DNA of 56,099 nucleotides from Nitrospira sp. UBA5698. GTDB lineage: Bacteria > Nitrospirota > Nitrospiria > Nitrospirales > Nitrospiraceae. A program made the translations under genes and the position numbers. Below, piece after piece: positions 15,300 through 23,503 of this stretch. Under the pieces are notes generated by a model that was not told the origin of the DNA, searched no databases, and was given only the letters and a program-made list of their open reading frames with translations. Every line of letters begins with the position of its first letter. Position 1 is the stretch's first letter. Location: positions 88,251 through 144,349 of the forward strand of contig DIHK01000038.1 in assembly GCA_002420115.1 (NCBI GenBank), read 5' to 3'.

Positions 15300-16418
15300 C
15301 TAGCGTTTGCGGGTAGTGTCGAATGCATAGCCTAACGTGAGCAAATATAAGTTATCAGTATCGCCCGTTCCTGCGGGCGGTCGATTATTGTATCGAGTCG
15401 TCACTTGGAACCCGCTGGCCAGACCAGCAAAAATCTTCATGCGAACGCCGTTATCCATCGTGAAGAAGAAATCCGACGCGTTTTGCACCGAAGGGAAGAT
15501 CTCGTTGTAGTGGTACAGCGTGACACGGCCGTCGAACAATGGCCAATCCCATTTCATCGCCACACGAGCGCGAAAGCTCGACCGATCATCGGTGAGGCGA
15601 TTGTCGCGGTAGTCCTCATTGAAATAGGTCGGACCGGCTTCGGCGTAAAACGTCATATCCTTAAAAATACCTTTGAAGTCTCCACGTTCGATGAATTGGT
15701 AGCCCGGTCCGCTGGCGATCGCTGTTCTCAGCTTGAGGTTTTGCAGGAAGTCGTTCTCCACATAGGCTGACGCGAACCAGAAGAACCGTTTGGTGATAAA
15801 GAAGTCCAACTTGATGGTTCCTCGGCCATTCCGAACTTGCAGGCTTCCACTGTTGTCTCCATAAACGTAGCGGCCCAATAGGGTCAACCGCAATTGTTCG
15901 CTCCGAGCGACTAAATCTCCGACAACGCTGATGTTCCGCAGACTGCTGTTTCCCGTGGACTGTGAGTAGCCGGCGTTGATGCTTCCTGTGTAAATGACTG
16001 GGGACTGGATGACCGGATTGACCTGAGTCACCGCATCCATCGGGACCGTCATGGTGTCTCCGGTTGGTCCCGCTTTCACCTTCATCGTTCTCGGCTCGCC
16101 TTCTTCGACTGTCCCGTTCAGAATGGTTCCTTCCTTGAGATGAAAGGGGATGGGATGTGAGACGGCAATCTTGCTCACTTCCGACCACTTGACCTTGATG
16201 AGATCTGCAGCCAGAGCGCTTTTGATCACCAGGAGTCCACCGGTCATTTCAATCACTTCGCCGTGTATCACACTGCCATCTTTCAGAGTGACCACATCCA
16301 GAACCGGTGCGGCCTGTGACACGATTGCTGCGTCATCAGCAGAAAAGGCACGACTCCCCATTGTTGTTGTCAGACACCACACCATGATCAACCCAGCCGT
16401 GACTATCGATGGCCTCAT
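15300..16418 (-). CDS. DUF481 outer-membrane protein
   Basis: A 372-residue exported protein with a signal peptide (hydrophobic 'TAGLIMVWCLTTTMG', cleavage near RAFSA). Residues ~40-125 hold two SH3-like strands sets ('VTLKDGSVIHGEVIEM', 'HLKEGTILNGTVEEG'). Residues ~140-372 are the DUF481 beta barrel: 'GSINAGYSQSTGNSSLRNISV', 'LDFFITKRFFWFASAYVENDF', 'PGYQFIERGDFKG', 'FYAEAGPTYFNEDY', and a C-terminal 'LLTLGYAFD'. DUF481 proteins are outer-membrane barrels linked to salt or acid stress in some bacteria. AAGGAGGAGG precedes the start. Confidence 0.85.
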   Translation of the reverse strand: MRPSIVTAGLIMVWCLTTTMGSRAFSADDAAIVSQAAPVLDVVTLKDGSVIHGEVIEMTGGLLVIKSALAADLIKVKWSEVSKIAVSHPIPFHLKEGTILNGTVEEGEPRTMKVKAGPTGDTMTVPMDAVTQVNPVIQSPVIYTGSINAGYSQSTGNSSLRNISVVGDLVARSEQLRLTLLGRYVYGDNSGSLQVRNGRGTIKLDFFITKRFFWFASAYVENDFLQNLKLRTAIASGPGYQFIERGDFKGIFKDMTFYAEAGPTYFNEDYRDNRLTDDRSSFRARVAMKWDWPLFDGRVTLYHYNEIFPSVQNASDFFFTMDNGVRMKIFAGLASGFQVTTRYNNRPPAGTGDTDNLYLLTLGYAFDTTRKR

Positions 16419-16649
16419 TGGTCCTCCTCCTTAAGGATACGTAATTTCATAGCGCTAGTCGGACTTACGGATATACCGTGTTTACAAGAACACTTCAAGA
16501 AATCCTTTTGGCCTCGGCAAACAGAGCCTTCCATATTGCTCGTCCGGAATCCCCCATTCATCCGTGGCTTCCACACGATGTCGGACATCGGCTTCCTCTT
16601 TGCCATAGGAGGATGGGCGGGAATCACTGCTCGTTCAAAAGAGATCCGG

Positions 16650-17354
16650 TCAATTCCGCCGCTTCTTTTCGAGATCGATGTAGTATCGAGCCGCTTCAGA
16701 GCGCCTGGAAATTCTGAGCCGCTTATAGATCTTTTGTAGGCGAGAGGCGACCACCGTGTGCGCGACATTCAGCTCCCGTCCGATCTCTTTATTGGTCTTC
16801 CCGGATGCCACTAATGAAAGGAGGTGTTGCTCTTCCCTTGAGCAGGCTTCCTTCCATCCCCTGCGATCTGGCGTGCTGCTGTCGCGGAGCCATTGAATCA
16901 CTTGCTCGGTGAGGTGCTGATCCATGATGGCACCACCGGTCGCCACGACCTCAAGACTCTTCGCGATAGACTCGGCTGTCGCACTCTTCAGCAGGTATCC
17001 GTGCGCACCAGCCATGATGGCTGCGCGCAAGATGTCCTTATCATCCTGCGTGGTAAAGAAGAGGACTCTTATCTGAGGATGCATCTGCAGAATGGTCTTG
17101 CAGAGATCAATGCCGCTGTCCTGTCCCACTCGCACCTCTATCAGGACCAGGTCTGGATGTTCAGCATGAATGGCTTGGAGTGCCTCTTGTCGACTGCCCG
17201 CCATACCAATGACTTCGATATGGCGATTTCTCGAGAAGAACTCTTTGATTCCCTGAAGTGTCAGAATGGAACGATCGATGATGAGTATACGAATTGGCCG
17301 TCGAACTCTCTCGGATTGTTTCATACAATACTCTTGTTCCTGTACGAGACTCAT
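16650..17354 (-). CDS. NarL/FixJ-type regulator with atypical receiver
   Basis: 234 residues from the ATG at 17354, which has AAGGAG seven bases upstream. The receiver (~20-140) reads 'ILIIDRSI' where a D-D pair is usual, and 'LVLIEVRVGQDSG' where the phosphorylated Asp should stand, so the acceptor is Glu. 'VLFFTTQDDKD' keeps the Thr and 'YLLKSATAE' the Lys. The C-terminus is a LuxR-type HTH (~165-225): 'SREEQHLLSLVASGKTNKEI', 'HTVVASRLQKIYKRL'. It is therefore probably locked or controlled without phosphorylation. No histidine kinase lies nearby. Its targets are unknown. Confidence 0.85.
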   Translation of the reverse strand: MSLVQEQEYCMKQSERVRRPIRILIIDRSILTLQGIKEFFSRNRHIEVIGMAGSRQEALQAIHAEHPDLVLIEVRVGQDSGIDLCKTILQMHPQIRVLFFTTQDDKDILRAAIMAGAHGYLLKSATAESIAKSLEVVATGGAIMDQHLTEQVIQWLRDSSTPDRRGWKEACSREEQHLLSLVASGKTNKEIGRELNVAHTVVASRLQKIYKRLRISRRSEAARYYIDLEKKRRN

Positions 17355-17500
17355 GAGCTGACTCCTTACTGCTTCGTTCACCAAGCCTCACTCCACACGT
17401 GCACTCCACAGGACACCAGCAGGTATCTTGAACAGCGCATCATCAAACCCTGGGCCTATGCCGCCCTTGCGAGAGACACCCTCACTCCGCAATCTTCGAG

Positions 17501-17746
17501 TCATTGCTCCCAACGCACTCCCACGAAGCCCATCGTGCGCTTCATATGTCGCGCGTACGCCCCGGTGGGCTCTCGGGTCTTGACTCCCTCCGCCTGTCGA
17601 ACCACAAGATTTCTCAGCATTCTGACGGTGACCATCGCCCCGCAATTGATACAACGAAGAGCTCCTCGGCCTAACTGCAGTTCTTCGAGCTCGTCCTCGA
17701 CGCAACACTCCACGACCATCAGTCCACCACACCGCTTGCACCGCAT
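17501..17746 (-). CDS. Small zinc-ribbon protein
   Basis: 81 residues from the ATG at 17746 (GGGGGGA upstream). Two CxxC pairs, 'MRCKRCGGLM' and 'LRCINCGAMV', separated by ~25 residues with an extra CC, form a zinc-ribbon pattern. The C-terminus is basic (RNLVVRQ..., RHMKRTMG). Its role is unknown; a small nucleic-acid or protein contact role is possible (inference). It follows the 17757 gene by 10 bases, so it is probably co-transcribed with it. Confidence 0.6.
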   Translation of the reverse strand: MRCKRCGGLMVVECCVEDELEELQLGRGALRCINCGAMVTVRMLRNLVVRQAEGVKTREPTGAYARHMKRTMGFVGVRWEQ

Positions 17747-17756
17747 GGAATCCCCC

Positions 17757-18095
17757 CTACTGATGTCCATAGTCAAGATTGCCGTGAATGGCTATTTCAT
17801 TATGAACAATTTCGTCTTCATCAGCGCAGCGATGGCGTTGAACAGACGCAACCTCCGTTGCCCATTGCGTCGCAGAGGAGTTCAGCACTCTGCAAAGATC
17901 GACAACGAAGTCGACATACGCGCCGATCAATGCTTCGCGACAGGCCACCTCCTGAACACCCTCCACAGGCGTCCACTGACCGTTGACCTTTTTCACGACT
18001 ACCAGCCGATGGGTGTGGGCACCACGGTTGGGTTCCGTAGTGAGTAAGTAGTCTTCACCGTTTGTCCCTTTGACAAGGAGTCCTTGAGTCGTCAT
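17757..18095 (-). CDS. Hypothetical protein
   Basis: 112 residues, not recognised. It starts with 'GLLVKGTNGEDYLLTTEPN', a strand-turn pattern, and holds 'HRLVVVKKVNGQWTPVEGVQ' and a helix 'REALIGAYVDFVVDLCRVLN'; no signal or membrane segment. AAAGGTAA precedes the start. It lies directly downstream of the palindrome-rich region at 18162-18329 and begins a run of minus-strand genes (this one, the zinc ribbon, then the NarL-type regulator). The overall composition is soluble and mixed alpha/beta. Confidence 0.55.
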   Translation of the reverse strand: MTTQGLLVKGTNGEDYLLTTEPNRGAHTHRLVVVKKVNGQWTPVEGVQEVACREALIGAYVDFVVDLCRVLNSSATQWATEVASVQRHRCADEDEIVHNEIAIHGNLDYGHQ

Positions 18096-18161
18096 AGGGA
18101 TTACCTTTTTGCCAGTTAGGATCCGACAGGGTCATGAACCGCATTTCGTGAGTACGCCAAC

Positions 18162-18205
18162 ACGCTGCTGGCATGAGACCAGTACAATCCTCATGCCAGC
18201 AGCGT
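18162..18205. other. Large perfect hairpin
   Basis: ACGCTGCTGGCATGAG (18162-18177) and its exact complement (18190-18205) around a 12-base loop. No T-run follows on either strand. It lies 255 bases past the sigma-54 activator stop and 67 bases before the 18095 start. It could be a terminator, an mRNA structure in a leader, or a binding site. Confidence 0.6.
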
Positions 18206-18272
18206 AGGACAAGACTCTCTGTGGAATATCGATCGATTCCGGTATGTCTATGATTCACAGATGCGGTGCAGA

Positions 18273-18329
18273 TGTCTCACCTGATCCAATACTGTGTCTC
18301 ATGAGACAACTGGAGAGGAGAATGAGACA
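18273..18329. promoter_or_regulatory. Candidate enhancer sites for a sigma-54 activator
   Basis: TGTCTCATGAGACA (18295-18308) is a perfect 14-base palindrome, flanked by single half-sites TGTCTCA (18273-18279) and TGAGACA (18323-18329) at about 25 bases on each side. TGTC..GACA dyads are typical of Fis-HTH activators, and the gene ending at 18460 encodes one. Confidence 0.5.
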
Positions 18330-18459
18330 ATCATCATCCATTCCTCTGGACTGTGACTCGTCTGGGACAGATGGAACAGGCCTCCGTGTCATGCGGGTAG
18401 ACTTTACCGTCAGGTTGCCCCAATGCGACAGAACTGAGTTACGATTTTGGGGAGGGGAG

Positions 18460-20262
18460 TTAGTGCGGCTGGCTATCGAGTTCGACGAGGCGGCGATACA
18501 ATGTTGCTCTGCTGATCCCAAGCCGCTTGGCTGCCTCAGTCCGGTTGCCTTTGGCTTCTGAAAGGGCCACCAACAACCTGGTTTTCTCGTCTCGATTCGA
18601 TAGTGGGATAAACACGGACGAGCTTGGTACCACAGAGGCAGCGGTGATCTCTGGGGGAAGATCCTCAGGGCACACCTCGTTCCTTTTGCAACTAATCACG
18701 GCGAATTCGACTGCACTCTTCAACTCACGAACATTTCCCGGCCAGGAATGGCTCATCAGTAGGCGAAGCGTGTCCGGATGCAACCGCTCAACCCTCTTCC
18801 CTGTGGCTGCACAGATTTCTCCAAGTATCGACTGTGCGAGCAACGGAATATCTTCACGCCGCTCTCGAAGCGGGGGGAGTTGGACTCTCGCGATTCGTAT
18901 TCGGTAGAGCAGATCGGCCCGAAATGATCCTCGAAGCACGTCTTCGCTGAGGTTGTGATGGGTGGCCGCAAGCACACGCACATTGACCGCACGTGGTTTC
19001 GCCTCTCCCAGACGGGTGATTTCCTTCTCCTGTAAGACGCGCAGCAGGGCGGTTTGAACCTGAGGCGGAATGTCTCCGATTTCATCCAGGAACAATGTGC
19101 CCCCTTCCGCCGCTTCGAATAGGCCTTGCTGATCCTGGATGGCTCCGGTGAATGCCCCCCGCTTATGCCCGAAGAGCTGACTGGTCAGGATGGAATCGGT
19201 GAGACCCGCACAATTCGCGGCGATAAAGGGTTTGTTCTTTCTGCTACTAGATGAATGAATCGCTCGGGCGATGAGTTCCTTGCCTGTTCCTGTCTCCCCC
19301 TCGATCAACACCGTCGTATCAACCTGTGCCACGTCACGCACCAATTGATAGACGCGAAGCATGGCGGAGCTTTTCCCGACCAGATCGTGGAAGGAAGCTT
19401 GTTCGTTGAGGGCTTGGCGGAGCGCATGGATCTCGGTCCGGTCGTTGAGGACCAGAATGTGGCGCGTGGGATGACGAACATCCCTGTGAATCTCCAGTTC
19501 AATCCATCTTGTACAAGCCCCCTCGAGACAGAATGGGCCACCGGAGCAAGTCGGCGTGGAGCCCTCAAGAAGGTGTTGCATCAACAGACGATCTTCCTTG
19601 CGGAATGAGAAGACCTGATCCCATGGCCGGCCGAGAGTCTCCCGGGCGGCAAGGCCAAGCATCTCTAACGTACGGTCGGTCGCAAATGTCACTTGTCCAC
19701 GCTCGTCCAAAACCATCGCGGCGAGTCCTAGCTGCTGAAGCAGCGCCAGCGCATCGTCCTTTGTGCGCTCGCTCGCTTCTAATTGGCCGATCAAGCGTGT
19801 CTCGGTATGTCGAAACGATTTTGCAGTACTGTCCTCGACCAGCATCCGCTCCCGAGCCCGCTGCACGATAGATCGCATGTTCTCAAAATCAGAACCAAGA
19901 CGCTCGATCAGTACGAGCTTACGTGGCCCAAGGGGTAACGCCCTGGCTTCTAAGGTCATCGTACCGTTCGGCTGATCAGGCTCGGTCCACGGGCCCGACG
20001 CAATGGTGCGCTCCGGCTCGTCCTTCCAAACTTGTTGCACATACGTCAGAAAGTCCCGTAAGAATGGCGACCAATGACCAAGATCCAGGATCGCGGCGCC
20101 TGAGGCAACCGGAAACTCATGCCACCACATGGGTGCACACCCTTGAAGCTTCAACACACCCGAGTTCATTTCCCACTCCAAGAGTGCGATATCCAAAGCT
20201 GACAGTACCTGATTGAACAATCCGGTATCCGATGGAGATGGGAGTGGAGAAGGGCTTGTCAT
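18460..20262 (-). CDS. PAS-domain sigma-54-dependent activator
   Basis: 600 residues from the ATG at 20262, which overlaps the GTPase stop as ATGA; the longer frame to 20415 lies within the GTPase gene. Residues ~1-125 are an unassigned N-terminal domain, ~130-175 a helical linker, ~170-280 a PAS domain ('AAMVLDERGQVTFATDRTLEML'). The AAA+ domain has Walker A GETGTGKE (322-329), GAFTGA (369-374) and Walker B 'FLDEIGDIP' (~391-399), all intact. A Fis-type HTH ends the protein ('NRTEAAKRLGISRATLYRRL'). It should activate sigma-54 promoters in response to a PAS-sensed or protein signal. Coupling to the Ras-like GTPase suggests that the GTPase controls it. Its likely sites are at 18273-18329. Confidence 0.87.
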   Translation of the reverse strand: MTSPSPLPSPSDTGLFNQVLSALDIALLEWEMNSGVLKLQGCAPMWWHEFPVASGAAILDLGHWSPFLRDFLTYVQQVWKDEPERTIASGPWTEPDQPNGTMTLEARALPLGPRKLVLIERLGSDFENMRSIVQRARERMLVEDSTAKSFRHTETRLIGQLEASERTKDDALALLQQLGLAAMVLDERGQVTFATDRTLEMLGLAARETLGRPWDQVFSFRKEDRLLMQHLLEGSTPTCSGGPFCLEGACTRWIELEIHRDVRHPTRHILVLNDRTEIHALRQALNEQASFHDLVGKSSAMLRVYQLVRDVAQVDTTVLIEGETGTGKELIARAIHSSSSRKNKPFIAANCAGLTDSILTSQLFGHKRGAFTGAIQDQQGLFEAAEGGTLFLDEIGDIPPQVQTALLRVLQEKEITRLGEAKPRAVNVRVLAATHHNLSEDVLRGSFRADLLYRIRIARVQLPPLRERREDIPLLAQSILGEICAATGKRVERLHPDTLRLLMSHSWPGNVRELKSAVEFAVISCKRNEVCPEDLPPEITAASVVPSSSVFIPLSNRDEKTRLLVALSEAKGNRTEAAKRLGISRATLYRRLVELDSQPH

Positions 20263-20780
20263 GAGTGAGCCCTTGGCTGAAGAGATGGGTCCATGAGCAA
20301 CGTGGCCAGATGACCAAAGAGCTCCTCCACCCCTCGCCCCAACTTGGCACTGCCGAAGAAGACCGGCCACCCTTGTTCCCGTAGCTGCTCGATGATCGTC
20401 TGATCGATCTCCCACTCGGACTGGAGATCTGACTTGTTGATGATCGCAACAAAGGGAAGAGGCCCGACTGTCCGCACGACAGTCTGCTGGAGCATGTGAG
20501 CCGTGTCGAGTGTGGCCTTCCTCATGCCATCTAGGACCAAGATATAGCCGGAGGATCCTCGCAAATATGATTCCCGGACATGTTGGAATTCATCCTCACC
20601 ATACAGGTCCCACAACATGAGCATCATGTCCTGATGATCGACCGTGACGGTCTTTTTCTCGACCGTCACTCCAATCGTCGTCTGATAGTGCTCGGAAAAC
20701 ATGTTGGTCACGAATCGGCGAACGAGGCTGGTCTTCCCGACGGCAAACCCTCCTAACATGCAAACTTTCTTCTGCATCAT
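20259..20780 (-). CDS. Ras/Rab-like small GTPase
   Basis: A 173-residue P-loop GTPase of the Ras superfamily. G1 is 'GGFAVGKTS' (10-18); G2 holds 'YQTTIGV' with Thr35; G3 is 'WDLYGEDEF' (57-65); G4 is NKSD (115-118); G5 is SAK (144-146). The residue matching Ras Gln61 is Glu here (after Gly61), so intrinsic hydrolysis may be slow or need a partner. There is no C-terminal Cys for lipid attachment. Bacterial relatives such as MglA control polarity with Roadblock partners. It overlaps both neighbours by 4 bases: OmpA-domain protein before, sigma-54 activator after. A switch acting between the membrane protein and the activator is the simple reading (inference). Confidence 0.88.
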   Translation of the reverse strand: MMQKKVCMLGGFAVGKTSLVRRFVTNMFSEHYQTTIGVTVEKKTVTVDHQDMMLMLWDLYGEDEFQHVRESYLRGSSGYILVLDGMRKATLDTAHMLQQTVVRTVGPLPFVAIINKSDLQSEWEIDQTIIEQLREQGWPVFFGSAKLGRGVEELFGHLATLLMDPSLQPRAHS

Positions 20781-22549
20781 GGCCGGGCGGGCTCGGACTT
20801 AGGCTCGAGAGGTTCTGTCGAGGCCTGAAATGTCACGATTCGCTGCGCGGGATATTGTGAGGCTAGCCCACGCCTGTCGAGCGGCCCTCCAGTCCCAACC
20901 GTGACTACCGTGGAAGCGCCAAGACGCTCTCCTTTCAGCATCTCGAAGACAGCCTCGGCCCGTTGCTTGCTGAGCTGGAGATTCAGCGCCACCGAGCCGG
21001 TCCCATCAGCCGAGCCCAGCACCTCTAATCTCAGACGCTGACCGGATTGCGCAACCGCGTGATCCAGATCACGCAACACCACCAGAACCTGGTCCACACT
21101 TGAACGTTCCGATGGTTCGACCGTAGCCGAGCCGGGGCTGAAATGAATGGCGGCATGGTTGATCTGACTCAGAAGATCGGGGATGGAGACAATGACGAGA
21201 CTCTGGTCACGGTAGTACGCAATGCCCGGTACAAACGACGCCAGCCGCCTCGTCTCAGTGCCCCATTCACTCGATGCCGACCCAGTGGCCACCAGTGTAT
21301 CTCCATCTATGTGAAACTGGACGGTGCTAGGAGGCTTCAGCATCACCTGCGCTCGTCTCTTGATCAGTTGAGGATCGAGTGCATAAAAGGGAGACCACAA
21401 AGCGGTCACCGTTGACGGATCAATACCAGCCTCGCTGATCAAGGATGACGGGTCTGTGGCCAGAGGATCTCGCAACCCTTCGAGATGGTGATCGCCCCAC
21501 ATCGAGCGCTCATTTGTCACGACAATTCCTGGTTCAGTCTTGAGTTGCGCAACAAGATGAGCCCATCGGGCATGAGCTTGGTAGGTGGTCCACCCCCACC
21601 AGCAGCAGGCAAGCAGCGTAATACTTCCAAGAATCCAGAGTTTCAGTGCATTACGTGACTGACCGGATTCATAATGCGCCTGCAGACAGTCTTCAAGGTA
21701 GGGCTGCACCATCTGAAACGGAGCTGTATCTCCCTCGAAAGACACGAAGGCATCCGCCTGTTCAGCATGAATGCGATCCAGCACATCCCGGAACTTTTCT
21801 CTGAGACTGGCCGGAGGAGTTCCTCGAATCACACCAGCCAGATAGGCGCGAGACCCCTGCTCGACCCAGACCGTCCACTCTCCAACTTGGAACTGGTTGA
21901 GTGTCTGGTCTCGTGTGGCTCCGAACGAATCACGGACATATTCTTGTATCGCCGTCAACATCCCGGACAGAACATGTTGGTCCTGAACGACCACTCCGTC
22001 TGCTGCAACATGATGGAGCAACAGCCCCGTATCGCGCTGGATGAGAAAGACTTGGTCCACCCGGTAGCGCAGTCGATGGAGGAGGACCACTTCTGCAAAC
22101 GGGCGGCCGGTCTGCCACGCTTCCAGTCGCCACTGCAACCCTCGGATGGAGAGACTTTCATCCAACGAGTGGTTGAAGGCCTCCGTCATGCTTTGCAACG
22201 CACGTGTAATGGCCTGCCGAATGGCCGGGCCCATGATGGGTGCAATCGCATCCACGATCGTTTGCGGCGACTTCCGCACGGTCGCAATAAAGCCGTTTTC
22301 GACATAGGGAGTCAGAACGGTCGACATCTGCTGATCAGCCCCTCCACGTATGGCAAAGGCTTCGGGAAGGACCCGGCTGACGTCACGAGGTTCCACTGAT
22401 CGATTGTCGAGCCGCTCACGGAGTTCGTCGAGTTGCGTCTGCTCCGGAGCGAGCAACAGCGTCCGGAGCTGCGTCCAATCTTTGTCGACGGGCACGCGTG
22501 CCTGTGAGGAATGAGAATGCTGGCGAGGTCTGTGTGGATCAGTCGACAT
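20777..22549 (-). CDS. Membrane-spanning OmpA-domain protein with cytoplasmic sensor-like region
   Basis: 590 residues. Residues ~1-300 are cytoplasmic by topology; within them ~160-265 ('VDQVFLIQRDTGLLLHHVAA', 'GMLTAIQEYVRDSFG', 'VGEWTVWVEQGSRAYLAGVI') alternate strands and helices like Roadblock/longin modules, which bind small GTPases; this is inference. One membrane helix lies at ~302-321 ('ALKLWILGSITLLACCWWGW'). The C-terminal ~465-580 is an OmpA domain ('IHFSPGSATVEPSE', 'LEVLGSADGTGS', 'LSKQRAEAVFEML') for peptidoglycan contact. A protein of this shape could pass cell-wall state to the GTPase whose gene overlaps its end. The 22549 start has no clear ribosome site. Confidence 0.8.
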   Translation of the reverse strand: MSTDPHRPRQHSHSSQARVPVDKDWTQLRTLLLAPEQTQLDELRERLDNRSVEPRDVSRVLPEAFAIRGGADQQMSTVLTPYVENGFIATVRKSPQTIVDAIAPIMGPAIRQAITRALQSMTEAFNHSLDESLSIRGLQWRLEAWQTGRPFAEVVLLHRLRYRVDQVFLIQRDTGLLLHHVAADGVVVQDQHVLSGMLTAIQEYVRDSFGATRDQTLNQFQVGEWTVWVEQGSRAYLAGVIRGTPPASLREKFRDVLDRIHAEQADAFVSFEGDTAPFQMVQPYLEDCLQAHYESGQSRNALKLWILGSITLLACCWWGWTTYQAHARWAHLVAQLKTEPGIVVTNERSMWGDHHLEGLRDPLATDPSSLISEAGIDPSTVTALWSPFYALDPQLIKRRAQVMLKPPSTVQFHIDGDTLVATGSASSEWGTETRRLASFVPGIAYYRDQSLVIVSIPDLLSQINHAAIHFSPGSATVEPSERSSVDQVLVVLRDLDHAVAQSGQRLRLEVLGSADGTGSVALNLQLSKQRAEAVFEMLKGERLGASTVVTVGTGGPLDRRGLASQYPAQRIVTFQASTEPLEPKSEPARP

Positions 22550-22659
22550 ACCGTGACATTACCGTCCCGCCTGAAACTCCGGTGAAGAAGTACCCGTGAC
22601 ACTGACTTTTGCGATCCGCACGGCGTACACCTTCAACTTGGTCGGGAACCTGAGCCGCC

Positions 22660-23277
22660 TCAACCTCGGCTGGAAGGCGCCTCACCCTTGGAGAGGCGCT
22701 GAGCTGCCTCCATCAAGATGCCCGCGAGCGTTGCACGATCCGTCTTTTCGGCACGCAGGTCCCGAACGGCTCCTTCGATGGCCGATTTCGTTTCTGCATG
22801 ACGAGCACGAGCCTCCTCTGCCAGCTCATTGGTACGCTCCGTCAACTGCTGCAGGACATGAGACTGGGATTGGGTCGCCTGTTGTTCGAGCCGACGAGCC
22901 TTCTCTTCCAAGGTCGCAGCCAGGTGCGTGAGGTCCTGCGTCAGCCTCGTCACAGACTCTCCTCGGAGGTCCTGTTCCTTCGACAGCCTGTTTGTCAAAG
23001 ACTCAACTTCCTTCTTGATGTAGAGTTCGAGGCTCTCAAAGCGTCTTTTGAGATCATTCCGGAGATCGGTGGCTTCCCGCAGTAAGTGCTGTTCGAGTTG
23101 TGCAAACCGGCGGTCGTGCTCCCGGGCTTGTGCACCGAAGAGAATGTCCCGAATTTTGTCGAGATTGCCACTGGCCGATGGATCGTCAGGATGAGTGAAT
23201 TCATCCTTCTGAAGAAGACGCTCCGTTTGACCTTGGTGAGCCTCAACTGATTGGTCGGTAGTAGTTGATCGACTCAT
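22660..23277 (-). CDS. Coiled-coil protein of the GTPase operon
   Basis: 205 residues, soluble. After a polar N-terminus, 'LDKIRDILFGAQAREHDRRFAQ' begins a conserved-looking block, followed by an almost unbroken coiled coil (residues ~60-190: 'LEQHLLREATDLRNDLKRRF', 'VTRLTQDLTHLAATLEEKAR'). No catalytic motif or signal. It stands 110 bases before the OmpA-domain gene and is probably the first gene of the operon. It may be a scaffold or regulator of the GTPase; the link to the operon is from gene order only. An 8-base inverted repeat (23352-23369) lies 75 bases upstream. Confidence 0.7.
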   Translation of the reverse strand: MSRSTTTDQSVEAHQGQTERLLQKDEFTHPDDPSASGNLDKIRDILFGAQAREHDRRFAQLEQHLLREATDLRNDLKRRFESLELYIKKEVESLTNRLSKEQDLRGESVTRLTQDLTHLAATLEEKARRLEQQATQSQSHVLQQLTERTNELAEEARARHAETKSAIEGAVRDLRAEKTDRATLAGILMEAAQRLSKGEAPSSRG

Positions 23278-23351
23278 GGCCTCACCTCACGAGATGGTGA
23301 TGAATGAAACAACATGACAGTACATGTCTGGTTATCGAATTAGCGCTCACC

Positions 23352-23369
23352 CTACATGCTGGCATGTAG
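23352..23369. promoter_or_regulatory. Inverted repeat upstream of the GTPase operon
   Basis: CTACATGC-TG-GCATGTAG, perfect 8-base arms with a 2-base spacer, 75 bases before the coiled-coil gene start. Possible operator; too short a loop for a good terminator. Confidence 0.4.
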
Positions 23370-23503
23370 TTCGCCTTCCTTCCTACTCATGGCACATGAG
23401 GAATTTATCCTAGCACTGGCAAGCTGGATCCAACAAGCCCGAATGTGTCGTCCCTTCCACGCACCGAACAGACGGCACGCCTGCCGTGGATCGCTGAAAG
23501 AGA

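Larger units (their letters stand above)
18096..18459. other. Regulatory-looking gap with hairpin and palindromes
   Basis: A 364-base stretch without a gene. It holds a 16-base perfect inverted repeat (18162-18205), a weak sigma-54-like site on the minus strand within it (TGGCAT-N5-TTGT, 18184-18198), and TGTCTCA/TGAGACA sites at 18273-18329. Nothing else was seen. Confidence 0.5.

Noticed and set aside
16893..18047. Plus-strand open frame of 384 codons
   Set aside because: It runs antisense to the NarL-type regulator, the zinc-ribbon gene and the 17757 gene, all of which have ribosome sites or domain signatures. Its translation is low-complexity (long Ser runs) with no family pattern.
21674..22399. 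Plus-strand open frame of 241 codons
   Set aside because: Fully antisense to the OmpA-domain gene, whose product has a membrane helix and an OmpA domain in order. The antisense frame has no recognisable motif.
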